Assembly: GCA_020055645.1 (NCBI GenBank)
Contig: CM034546.1
Coordinates: forward strand, 95,480,001 to 95,544,000
Origin: Tomocerus qinae
Lineage: Eukaryota > Arthropoda > Collembola > Entomobryomorpha > Tomoceridae
Length of the DNA stretch: 64,000 nucleotides
Direction of reading: 5' to 3'
Shown: positions 40,443 through 54,200 of the stretch, one piece after another
Position numbering within the stretch: the first letter of the stretch is position 1
How the letters are laid out: each line of letters opens with the position of its first letter
Notes under the pieces: model-generated
What the model was told of the DNA's origin: nothing
What the model saw: only the letters and a program-made list of their open reading frames with translations
Databases searched by the model: none
Program-made: the position numbers and the translations under genes

Positions 40443-43400
40443 CTTGAGAGGGAATAAGTAAAAAAGTCAAGAAATAAAATTTAATCACTGAATAGTTTAA
40501 AGGCAACTGTATGTATGAAGAAATACGTGTATAGTTTTGCATACTATTTTGCATCTGGCTACTCATAATTCAGATTTGCAGCCTGAGTTACAAGTACGTT
40601 GTCACTTCACGAAAAGCTGATATGCTAAAATGTTCAATTTGCTACAAGTCAAACAAGTGTCCTAATCTACAGTTAATTGAAGTCCATCCGTAAAGAACAC
40701 TTTCATTTTGTCGGAAAGTTTTTGTCCTTTGTGTCACTCAGTAGGCAAATCAAAGTCGAATCTTCCTTACTTGACTAAAGTTGTGATTGTACACTCCTCT
40801 ACTCTACCTCATGCATTTCTGTTCAAATTGCAATTGAGCATGAACTGAACCACATTACTATAAACACGCATGCAACGTGCAGTAACTTTATTAAGCATCT
40901 ATAGGCATAGTTGTCAACACTTATTGAATATGAAATTTTCATATTTATGCTACGGCTACTTTAATGAGCACAAAGAAATTTGATTGGCCACTATTACTAT
41001 TTAGCTTTAAAATAGATTAAGTCATAAACGTAATGCATTACTATTTTAATTCAATTCTTTCACACAGGAAATCATTCTAATCATTATCAATTTAGTATTC
41101 AGGGAAAAATTATTATGAAGTGTAAATAATTTTAAGCGATTTTGTACTTACAAAATTCTACCCAGTTCCTACAACAAGGTATACTATTTATTTACGAATT
41201 AGTTCTGTTCTAATTCATGAAATATGGATTAGGCCACTTTTGCAGCGACAGGTGTGGTTAGTTTTTACCTGATACGTGATACATTACATGGAAGAGTAAT
41301 GTTGATTGTAGAGTAGTATTTGTAGTTTAAATGTTATGAATTACTGAGTTGATACTAGTAATATAATAATGCTTTGTTTTGGTAAGTGTAAAATGCATCT
41401 TCTGAATATGTGTCATTTTTCTATAGCATTCATCCCCTATTATTTGTCATCTAATTATTGATTCATTCATTCATAGCACATAGACTTACTACTGTTACAG
41501 TCAATGTGTAGTATAGTATGAGAGTGTCAGCTGCATTTCCTCTCTCATCCCATCCGGCTTCCCATCGTATCCTTACTTTTCTACTGACAATTTCTACTAA
41601 ACCAACCTGCCCTACCTTTACCTACCACCTTTCATCTGGCCACGACGAATTGTAATCATCCACGAACTGTGCCAACAATTCATAGTAATTCTAATTTTAC
41701 AACGAATTTATTATCTGTTCGACCCTTACAATAGTATTACTATTATTAGCCCGATTCATTACTATTACAGTTATAGGTGGATAAAAAACAATCCTAAGAA
41801 AACAAGTCAATTCTAAAGTGTTTTTTTGTGTTTTTCTTAGCGATATCCTCGAATTGTCATTATATAAATTGTCTGAAGCCCTCCAAAAGTCCTAAGAGAC
41901 GAGAGAACAAAAGCCGAAGATAAAAAATAATGTCTTTAAGTGTAGAAGGAGGATGAAAAGAGGGCAAATGTAACCATCTTGCGTTTTAAGAAGCGGACTT
42001 TCCCCGTACACTTTAATTTCGTGCATATCCGATTTCCGGTGGGTTAGTTACGTGACTGACAAGTTACACGTTGCTCCTGCCCAGCTTGACTTATTTGGCT
42101 TCTACATCCAAGAAGAGGGAGGGAGAGACACCAGTTAGCTTTAGTTATCCATTATAAGGTTATGATTAAAGGACTTTGTTAGTTTTCGCCCTATATACAG
42201 TTCGCTTCGATTCTTCTATAATAAAGAGCCTTGTCATCAGACTTTGTATTAAATGCCAGCGTTGAACTTGCCAGGTTCACCTGAACTGAGCTGCGTATAT
42301 GTACCTCCCTATTTTGTCGTATTCGTTCGTTGTGCCGTTAATAATTGAGAGAAGAGTGCAGGTACACTACACCTAAAATAATACCCGAAGAAGAACAAAG
42401 CTAAAAATGGGCCAGAATATAGTCGAACATGAACAAGGCAAAAGAAGGGGTGAATTTATCCCTTAGACCATTACAAATATAATACAATCATTATATGACT
42501 GCATGTTATGTTAGTAACCATTTACAATGGCAGTTCACGTAAGAAGAGGAAGCAATAATATTAAGGGTTTTGCTATTGTATAATTCTCCATGTTATATTT
42601 GTAGCCTACAACTTATGATTATTATAATGCTATACCTACCTATGTTGCATTTGTATATTCACAGTGCAGCTCTTTATATAGAATCATTAACTTATCAACA
42701 ATCCAATCCAGACTTGATATTAGTCAACGAAACGAAAGTTCATAAATAATATAGGAGCAATGTAGATGTATATAGGTATAAAATGCTCAGGAAATGAGCA
42801 AGGTTGCCAGTCAGGAGTCTTTTATTGATCTTTGCCATCATCTCCACCTTTAATCCAAGTACCTGTTTTGTTCTGTACTGTGCATCTAATTCCAAGCTGT
42901 GTATTTTAGTGTGAATGCAACCAGGTACATAGACACAACTCTAAAAATTATAATTTAAGACTGAAGACCTTTCTTACGCCATCCTCGTGCTCAACTTATG
43001 TTTTTATGTAGATAGATAACAATAAACCTGCTGCCAGGCCATACCCTGCCTTACCATGTCACGCCAAGCTACACCAAACCAAGCCAGCCATCCAGTCAAT
43101 TCTCACTTCCCTTACTTCACTTGTTTTACATAGAATATAGAGACACAAGAGCTAAATAAACTCAACCTAACTAAACCAACTGATTGAATTCAACCGCAAA
43201 AAGCTTACCATCTTCATTCTGCAACTACTTAAATATCTGTACCTACTCATTCATTTAGCTTGCAGGTGGAAGAAAAATGAATTTTTCAAAAGCCAACATC
43301 AATCTTGAGTTTATTAGAGGATATTATGTACAGCATAAGTACAGGCTACAGACTTACAGATATGCCAGAAATCTCCTTACTGAACAGAAATGTAGCGATG

Positions 43401-45251
43401 CGTAATTTATGCCGAAAAAGTTTAGTTTGCTGTAGTCTACACGGTAGTTACGGATGTGTGCAGTATTCTTACTTATGTAAAGTATGTTGTACTACATAGC
43501 TGAAGAAAAATGGGGTCCACAATGCAATCAGTTCAATTTCAAATGATACAGATTTACAAAACACTACTACTTAAGTAAAGTAGCATTTTGTTCTTAAACG
43601 CATGTTCAAGAGCATTTGCAACGAAACTCACATTAAAGGAATTCAGTTTTATAGCAGTGCATTACAAATAATAATTTTCGGTGATTCAAGTTTTCTTGTA
43701 TATTTACAAGAGATTGTATTTTTGTTTCACATACTGGTAAGAGTGAGTGAGGCAGAATGAGAATCGAAGTAGATTTTCCGTATAACATACAGAGATGCAT
43801 CAAATTATTGTACGTGCATTAACGTACGTATGTATAAAAGTTACGTACGTCCGTTTGTCTAATATTTCTATATGAATTCTAATACTAAGAGAACACAGAA
43901 AACTCATATGCCTTATTTTGTGTTTTATTTCACGGGCAGGTGAGTTTGAGTCGACGGTTCGTCTCACATCACCTACCTGACTGACTGAGTTGACTCGATT
44001 GAAAGCCTTAGCTTTAGCTCAGCTTACATTTTACACTGCTAAGATTTACATTACTAAAGTACGAGCACTCGTAGGTTGTTAAGTAGTACGTATTCTCTTA
44101 AGCAAGAGGCTAACTTGTATGCATTCTACTACTCCTTGTTATGTATGTAGTACTTGTACATAAGGATAATCTCAAAGATTGGAGTTCAGTTGGCTTGTGT
44201 TATGTAGACAAATATTACACCTTAGAATCCCATATCGCCTCTCGTACTATTAGTCAGTAGACAGAGTGAATCCAGTCCACATCGTGGAACAGAAGTGAGC
44301 AGTAGTAAGTAGCATTGTAGAACTTGCGTCTACTGTAGACAGAGTGAATTGGTTTTCTGTGCTGTTTCTTTCTGCCTAAACTCAGTGGTAAGGAACGCTT
44401 ACGTTTACACCCTCCTCACTCATTTCCACTGCTTTAAATGTTTAGAGGAAGAAGCGATTCGGCTACACAGTCTTGCCCTAACTCATTGCAATAGGAAACA
44501 AAGAGATTTTCTTGAGTAACTAACAACCAAAATAAGATTTATTCAGCAGCACGGAGGAAATCCGATCTCAAGATCTATGAATATCAACGCTACTGAAAAC
44601 GAAAATATCTTACCAGTAATTGATCAAGGATTTTCGAGCTTTGATACAAGTGAATGGTGAAAATTGAAATTTCCAACGTTAACCTCGCCACTTTGGTTTG
44701 TTACAATTGTTTTCTGTGCATATTTTAGTGTCCTCAGATTAGAATGGAACTGTCACTGTAAAAAATGTAACATTTGTCTTGCTCTTGTCTGATAATTGAA
44801 AACAATCTCTGAAAGTGTGTTGTTAGCTTAGACTAATAATAGATACTTGGACTCTAACCACAATTCTTCCTTGTCTTGTTATCAGAATTGCATCTGTAGA
44901 TGTTTTCCACATATTCAAATAGTATTGTTTGCCGTGCGTGAGTGAAAGAAAATGCAAATGTCTATTTGAGCTAAGTGCTAAGGCTGTCCGAGTCACGGCC
45001 AGGATAAAAGTGTGCTAAATAAGTATTATAAGTGGACGTATTCCGTGATACAGTTTAAACGATTAGGTGAATTTACTACTAGTGCTAACATTCATACAGA
45101 TTTTCGTTAAGTGGCCACTATACAAGTACACTGACAATGTCAAAGATAAAAAGATGTGATGTTACTATTAGCTTTCTTGTTCTACAAATTCTCTCCTAGA
45201 ATTACTCACTACCTCAATTCGACATGAAAATTATTTTAGACCATTCAGAAA

Positions 45252-48200
45252 ATGATCCAACGTAAACTGATGGGCACCTCGTTTTGGATTTGGAGCAGCT
45301 TGCAATTTGCTGTCGTTTTCTCAATCATTGTTCACTCGAAAAGTAAGTCATCTTCTATTTTATAGAATGAGTCTTATGATAACAAGGATTAGATTATATT
45401 AATGGAAGCGTGATTTCTACATGGACATACCTATCTGGATCGTAAATTAATTGATGAGATGTAAGCACAAATTATGTCTTATTATTAGCCTAGCGCTTAG
45501 CCACAGAAAATTCATGACTGTGCTATGAGGCTATGAGTAATCGTACCTTATAAGAAGAGTTACCTTCTTTCCATATAAAAATCTTGAGATAACATCAAGA
45601 TCATTCATCACCAAGATGAATAGTCGTTTGGCTTGGCTTGACTCGGCTGGAAAGTCTAAGCAAAGCATTGACGTGCCAAAACAACCATACACCATTGAAT
45701 AATAAAATAACCTTAATGATAAACGTAACTAGGAAAATATATTTAGTAATTGCCAATTAGGTATCTCCCTGATATACACATCAGGTAATCAAATGATTCT
45801 ATGATTTCGACCATTCCTCTATAGAAATAAAGTATGAATAGGATTTTCTGAATTCCTATGCAAAACTTGATCACTTTCAGCGAATGATTTCCTTTTCCTT
45901 AATGAGTCTATGATCTAAGCCTTTCTTGCCTTACTTTTATGGATTCATGTACTGCTACATAAATGCTAGTAACTAATGTTCATAGCATACGTAGGTACGT
46001 TTTAGTCGTAATATTATGGCTAACCAACTCAACATAATTATATTTCCCCTACAGTTTCCTCAGCCTTTTACTTTTAATGTTTACTCTCTTATTTCTTTGA
46101 AATTACTCACTCATTGCAACTATTATGCATTGTATAGTTTCTTCTGTTTTACTATTATACTAAGTTCTTTTTATATTCACATTGTCATTTTTAACAACTT
46201 GGTTGGCTATTCCTGTCCTGCATAGCATGTCCTGCATTTTCTGTACAATGTACAATGGATTTGCAATAGGCACATGACTTGTTGGCACGTTGAAACAAAC
46301 AAAATGCATATCCGCATATATGGGCTTAAAATAAACTACAATAATACAGTCATTACGACATAAGATGTACATTTCATACCTTAGATTACGTAGCACTGCT
46401 GTACCTCGATGAAGACTTTCTTATCGCCAATCCACTCAATGTATATCATTATAAACATTTATGCAAGAAAGGTGTATAATATAATGTTTTTGTCTTGTAC
46501 ATAGATATCCCACTGCGTAGTGTGGTAATTCATTTTGCTGCTATTTTCTTTGAAATGTTAGCGAATATTACTAGGATGAGTACAGAAGAACAAGGGAGGC
46601 GATGCATTAGCAAACACAAAGGTGCAACCTATGATACATTTCTGATCTTTTAAAGAGATATAATCTTTCCTTCGTATTTTACCTTGAATTAAGGTAAAAT
46701 CAGAGATTTTTATTCCTTTTAGTCTTCAGGTTTCATCTAACTTCTAAAGATACTACTATCCATGCTATCTCTTAATAAACTGAAGTGTTTATAAACAAAG
46801 GAGTCTTGACTATAAATCGAAATCTCTTTTACTATACCTTATCTGGATAGCAGAACACTTCCCGTTTGATTTGATGACATAAGTAGAATGAAATAGTACA
46901 GTAAGTGCACTAATTAAGTCAGTTATAACAATACCTACATACCTACATGCATGCATACATTACACGTGGAATAATTCCCTTTTATAGGTATGTATAGATT
47001 ATGTACTTGGCATGACATTTAGTGATTACGTACTGATGTCACAGTATATAACACAGAATACGTTATAAACCTTTAAGGTTCTATTCCCATAATTTTTGAT
47101 ACAATGCGTGATGTGAATTATAAATATTAACAATCATGGGCTGTAGATAAAACGAATAATAACACCACTATTTAGCAAAAGTGCCGCACTGTAGCTGCAG
47201 AACAGTTTTATTTTCTTTGAATTGCTGATACCAAGATAAAAGTACATAGCTGCATTGCACATTGTTGATTTAGCTAATAGGGTTAACTTTATTTCTCATG
47301 TACATTTATCGATTGTGTAGTTTTGCAAGATTTCCGCTTAGTTTCAAGGCGATAAGACAACTTACAATTTGTCTGACATACAATCTTAGATGTGCTTAGT
47401 GCACATCTGTCATCATCATCATTCATAATTGCAACATTCGCACTAACAGGATACTACGATAAGCATCGTGGTAAATAATCAAAAACAATATCGATAAATA
47501 TAAGTGATTTTCTTCCATTGCTTGTAGATTGTTTTTGATCCAATCAATAATTCCAGGATATCCATTAATAGACGATTACGAAGTACACCAGATCACATAT
47601 CTGTAGGAAATTATTATCTTGATGTCGTGTCCAAAGCAAACATATTAGTTATTATTGGTTCAACCCAAAACATAAGTTAACTAACTACTTACTACCATAG
47701 TTATGTTGCTAGTAGTATGTAGGCTAACTTAAGAAGCATCAGATTGCAGTATACATATAATATACAGTTTGGTACAAATATGAAGAGATTGTCACAGATG
47801 TGGAGCTGCTGACAGAAACGGCGGTTGAGTAGTTGATACCGTTTTTTTGTGGTTCATTTTGTCTTTTAGTACTTCTCGCCGTTTTACGACTTCATGCTTT
47901 AATTACTGTGTAACTCTGCTTCTGTCTTTTCTGCCGTATGATAGATACATGGATGAATCTAAATGCTCCTTACCTTGACAATTTACGTTTATCTGTCTTT
48001 TACCCTATCTATATTACCTACACCCAGAACCTTTTTGTCTACAGAAAGCTAACTATTAGAGATAAAACGAAACGAATTATAGAGACGAACTATAGAGACT
48101 ATAAGACTATAGAGACGAAACGACTGACAAGAAATAAGAAGCCACATTATAACCGCTACCTTTGCTACGACAAACGGAAATACAATACAAGTAACTATAA

Positions 48201-51200
48201 AACAGTCAGTGGAAGCGTCAAACGTTATGCCAAGTGTAGCGATATATGCCTGATTTGCTAATCTCTTTTTACACTGCAGGAGCAAGCTTTAAAAAGTAGA
48301 GAAATGTCCGTGGATAGTATCCTTCAGTCAGTCAAATACGCCGGTGGTATGAGGCATCCAGTCGTTCAGTTCTACAATTAACATTTTCAACTATTGTTTT
48401 GCATGCCTTTTATTGTGAGCCTGTCGTGAAACAACTTTTTATACATTTGAAAACAGAGCATTGATATGCGAGATATTTTCTGGTATAGCATTACAAAATG
48501 AGTAGTAAGTTGAGACTGAGAGAGTTGAAATGTTGAAAGATGATGCATCGTCATTTAAAATCCTTTTCGTACTTTTTATGTCTCAATGAAAAATATTTGC
48601 AAGATATAACAGATGAGTTAGCTAGACCTTTAATTCGCATGGATTTAGTGTGGTTTGAGTTCAACGCAATTTCATGCAATATGCGCATAAAGAGTAAGTT
48701 TGCTGAAATTGATCTTGGTAGCAATTAAACGGAATCCTCAATGCAGCACTCATTGTACTCTATAGAGATATATTAATTGACAACATTTTTACAACTTCTT
48801 TTTGAATTTTATGTCAAGTTAGGTCTCAATGGCTTATAGATTAGTACAAAAGAGAAATTAAACGGGTCAAAATTTAGGTGGGTCTAGTTAACGTTTCAAT
48901 CGAGGTTCACATTATCAAATGCTGATGACAAGTCTTTTTATTCTAGCAGAATAAAGACAGTATGAGAGATATAGTGATAATGCTAATCGCCCTATATAAT
49001 AGCACAATGAATATTGAAGCATACATTGTTACTTGTTTGTGCCATGCCTCGAGTAGGCACCCAATTTAATATCCAACCCTTAATTTACCTTTATATATTG
49101 TACAATTCATAACATAGTAGGTATATGCAATTGAATGTAGTAAGTACTCTCATCACAATATTGGTATACTACCAAAAGTATACACTAAGTAATGGAATTG
49201 GATTTAACCATAATGTAAACGTTCAGCATGGCTTTCTTCAATCAAAAAACAATTGACAATTGAAGAGAGTCTGAACCGTCAAAAAGACAAAACAATATTT
49301 GAGTGACAGCTTTAGCAACATTAGGATAGTAATTGTAACAAGAAAAGCAACATCCCACAAATGAGACCCTGCAGTTCAGTACAACAGACAGTGTAACGAA
49401 CTGAGTATTTAAATAAAGTCAGTCAGACCTAGCAAGACGAATTCTGTCCGTGTGGCATGCTGAAACTGAAAAGATTGAGTGCCATAAACCTCAATTAGAA
49501 ATAATTTAGCCACCCATTCACGTACTAATGAACATTATGCTAACATTTAGGAGCCAATTCTTATTTTCAGGAAGGAAGGGAACTAATATTAGCATTAGTG
49601 TTGCCAGTTTAGTATGGTTTGTCTAGTTTGTCCTACGATCTATTTCCTCCTAACCAAATATACTTGAATTGAGGGGAGAATCTGATGAATATCACAATAT
49701 CTCGTGTCTACTCTTGACTGAGCCACAGAAGCAACCATAACAAATGCAAGGAAACCACCATGCTATTCTCAATGCAAATACTGTTTTGGGGTTGTAGAAA
49801 CTGCATGACAAGGTGTAGACTAGACTTACAAACACTTTTTACTGTATGCGTGTTCCCTATTGCAAATATTTGCTTAGCTTACCATATTTTGTACCTTATT
49901 AGTAATTGTTTATATATTTCGTTTTCCTCTAAACATATTTTAGTTCACATTTGCATTTACTACGGTTAGATTTGTTCGATTCGTTACTACTTACTACCTA
50001 CATCATTGCTAATGATGTCTAACCCATAGAAATAACTAAACCACAAGTTCTGCAACAAAAAAGGAATGCTTCTTAGTAATTTAACATAGTAATACCTGTA
50101 GCACTGTTTAAAGAATTCGCATTGTTTTTAGTCTCAAACTCCTCCTCACTAATTACAATTAAAAGAAAACGAGGAACTTCACTTTCTTCTCATTTACATT
50201 TTAACATTTAGCGAGAGACCGCCCTAAGTCAGACAATTGGAGTCAGAAAAGAGACTGAAGGCACTTGTTGCCTATTCATCTGGATAAAAAGTAAGGGCGA
50301 TACATTTCAGAGCAAATCTAATTGTTCTGACAATATGATAAGCACCTTTGTAATTGAGTTTGTACCTAGTTTCATTATGGATTTTGATAGTTAACCCGTA
50401 AATATTCATGCTTGTTATGTGCACGTTTATCTCCAAGTCCTAAGTACGTTCATGCAATTTCCGTAGCTCAGCGAGTTGGCAGTTCGCACTAAATGCATTT
50501 TATCAAGTCATAAGAAAAATCACAGCAACATGACAGTGCATTGGATCTGATAGTTTTTCATAGAGCTCGTGGGAAATGTTTTGCTAGTGCACAGGAGACA
50601 ACATGGCACAATGAACAAGTGCAAGTAGAACACAAATGTATACCTAAATGGGAAACTATACACGCACAACTATATATAGAAGATACACTGCGTTTGCTAA
50701 AAGGGTACATGAACAGCCCAGGTTTCCATCTAGAAAAAGCGTCAAGTAATTTCATTGATGTCAATTCTCGAATGTAAATGACTCATTCACAACTACAATT
50801 AGAGAGATATTGAAGGAAATAAGACAAAGAATTCATAGGAGCATGGCATTTTAGTAGAAGTAGAACTCGAAGGATTTCCAACAAAAGAACAAGTACACAA
50901 GAGCAAATATTAGCAGTAGACTCAGTGGGGAACTCAGCTGCATGGTGAACTAAAATTATAGTTCAGACAGAATGAGTTAACACTTACATACATGTTACAA
51001 TTATATGTGTGTGCTTAGCAGCAATAATAATAAGTATGTGTAAATTCCACGTTTTTTATGCAGCAGAAAGTAGGTACATACTGTGTAGATAAATTATACC
51101 TAAAATACTGTAAGCTAATAGATTATTATGAGTTATCGTCTGTGGAAAGGAATGAACATTGTCTTTCGTATTAAAACAGAGAGATTTGTCTTGTCTTGAG

Positions 51201-54200
51201 AAAAGGAACTGATAAAGAATATACATACAGACAATAGCCACAATCAGACGTTGTTTTTGACTGTGAACAGAACATCTCCCATACTCCCATCATCGTCAGT
51301 TAGTTGATGCTTATGCTACCATTCTTCAGGTAGAGCAAGCAGAGCAATCATTTTTGTTTGTAACGGTGCGATGATGCGATAAGTATTCTGACCTGGAAAC
51401 CACTTCCCAATTAGCATGTGCTTTACAGGCAAAAGCTAAGCAAGTGCAAATGTTATTTCAGGATTTCTTCTCGGTGACTAGGCTATCTGAATTATGACGT
51501 GACGTAGGATAGGCTCTTAAAACAAATCAGCTTGTTATTATGTGAATTACTATCTCACCCTCCCTATATAACATCTCTGTGTGTTGTCTACTTAGCTATG
51601 CATATACCCAATAAAGAATGAGATAAAACTACTTAAATAACACCGTAACACACAACCTTATAACCCTATTGTAATTATTATTGTAAAAATCCATTCTGGT
51701 GAGATCATGATCATCTTTTAGTAGCCTACCTACCTACGTGTAACTATGTTTTTACTCAAATTATCAGTACAAGACAAGTATTAAACTACGTAAGCACTAA
51801 AGAAATGCACCCATCCCTTTAATATCTACATACTTGCAACAATAGGCAACCTATGCGGCTGTGTTAGCAAAATAAATACAATTAAAGAAAAAGATTCATC
51901 CTTACTAAACACAATACAGATGATTTTTAAACAATATCGCAATGTAGTAATAACTTGCTATTACTTTGATGAGAAGTTGATGTAGCAATTGTTAACAATG
52001 GCAGACAAAGGCGCTTTTAATCGATAAGAAGTCAGAAACTGTGGAAAGCAATTTAGAGCCATGTAGCAGTTGAGATTAGTTACCTTTGGCTGCTCATTTT
52101 TAAAAATTAATCACAGTCCTAAGCTACCTCTACTATGTTGCTATTTGTAGTAGGGCTTGTTCAACACTAGTGAAGAATAGCTTGTTAGCTCAGGATTTGT
52201 TGTACATTATAAAGGCCTATGTAAGCAACTCTCTTTCTTCGACTGTTTTATTTGATTATAAATTGGACGTGTGTGGTAGGGCCAAGGCTTGGCATAGTAT
52301 TCCAAATAGAGTCTGCAGTAAATCTTGGAGTGGTGTGTGATATGGATGATAGAATGCATGTTTATGAAGCTCCATACGATGATTTTGCATAAATCTATAA
52401 ACCCATCTTGTCATCGTCGTTAACTTTACGATCTGACTTCAATCCACTTCAACTTAAACTCACTTCGCTGTGCTTTAGTGAGGAAGTCGAAATAAAGCTC
52501 TACGCACTTGTAATCGTATCCAATTGGAGAATATAGACTTCTCTAGTTAATTGGCTACAGGATTCAAAAAGAGAAAGAAGGAATTAAGCATTAAAACTTT
52601 TATATACTTTACGATGTTACTCCTTAGTTTGAATGTACATTGCCTATCCTCGTCCAATTCAGTTAAACTGAATTTCATTCCGTCTTGCCTATTGATGGGA
52701 GGGAAACACCCATTCGTAAGACAAAACAACACTATCTTTTATTCACCATGTCAAGTTTTCAATTAAGGACATAAGTTCCGGTACAGATTGCAATTTTATT
52801 GTTGTTTCCACTTGGAGCAGAGGTGTTTGCTCGTATTTTTAACAGACAATTGAAAGTTTCTCGCTCGCGACTGCAACGAGGAATTTAGTATCTACACAAA
52901 CTAAGCAGCTCCTCCAGCTATCTATGCTTTATCTGAACATTATTATGGTGTATATTAGCATACATACTGATATCATAATAATCTTTAGGCTGTGCTGGTA
53001 ATTTTTGTTAATAGTTTGGCAACTTGATAATATCTGTTTACTACACACGTAGAATTACTCACAAATGACACAGTTTGCCCCAGATGAAGTAAGTTGTAAC
53101 TATATTATTATTACATCTGTTGGCAAAGGTAGATATGTAGGAATCAAAGTAATGTATACATAATTGGTGGTTTGCTAAATTATTGAAGAGTAACACTTGA
53201 GATATTCCACTTGAAATTATCTTAATCAAAACTAGATCGAGAATAACCGATTTAAATGATGCTCAAGGGTTAGTAGTAGAAAGATTTTTTGTGCAAATGA
53301 GTAATTGTACGTATGTATGTGGAGTAGTGTTATGTTACACGCTACGATGCAAATGTAGATTTTCCTTGAGCTAAAACTACTTTTGAGACCCACTCTTATT
53401 AAAATGGTAACATCCCCGTGGACCAGCACAGCATCATATAATCATATCTTCATAATTATTGATAAGTGAAGTCAAATTGCATTTATTAGGTTGATTTATT
53501 ATAGTTTATAGTCTGATGAGGATATCAGTATGTACCTCCTGAAATATAATCTTATATGAGTTAGAATGGCATACGAAGGAGAAAAAGTGAAATGCACATT
53601 CTAACTCTCAAATAGATATGAATTGAAGACTATCGTGATCATTTGTAGTCGTAACTGAACACTTTAAATTGATACTTATTAGTGATAAAAAATTAAGGCC
53701 AAGTCAAGTTAGCTTTAAAATCGTGTCAGATAAAGTCCAGTCAAAACTGCAGTCTGCCTAGGAGAGATAGAAGCAATTAAACAGAAAAAAAGTTGACGTT
53801 TACGAAAAATGATTTGTACGTTTGTGTGTAAGCAGGATTTGTTGATTCAGATTACTAGTACATTGTAGTGGTAAGTAATGTTGGTAAGTTACTGTACACT
53901 TTGTTTTCTATATGAGGATGAGTGAGTGAGCGATGAAGTCGGAAGATAAAAAGAGAAATTGGCTAGGTGTATTTTCCGGCAGTTGTAAAAACACCTGTAC
54001 ACAGAGCTATGCAGTACGAAATATAACTTCTGGCTAATTGTAAGATTGTAAATATTAAAATTGTGTTAGCTCGTATGTGGATATAGAATTGTATTTACGT
54101 GTACGTATATTTATAAAGTTCTTGTCAGTCAGTCTGTTCTGTTATTTCATTCTTGTTGCGCACCTGACTGAATTGAACTGATCTCGAGCAGCAAACTGTA

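Larger units (their letters stand above)
32786..45251. other. Gene-poor 12.5-kb stretch between copy 2 and the cadherin gene
   Basis: AT-rich DNA with many stops in all frames. No complete gene, large repeat or transposon recognised. Two small exon-like segments (34852-34884 + and 40399-40442 -) are listed separately. A promoter-like patch with CCCTATATACAGTTCG and AATAAAGAGCC occurs at about 42190-42232, unassigned. Confidence 0.45.

Noticed and set aside
42180..42260. Possible solo LTR or promoter (CCCTATATACAG, then AATAAAGAGCC)
   Set aside because: TATA-like and polyadenylation-like words are present, but no TG...CA ends, duplication or second copy was found.
47938..48261. 107-codon ATG-started frame
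   Set aside because: Lies in cadherin intron 1, partly built from GAGACGAAACG-type repeats, no domain and no splice context.
50541..50777. 78-codon frame
   Set aside because: Starts at TTG, lies in the cadherin intron, has an equally long frame on the other strand, and shows no recognised family.
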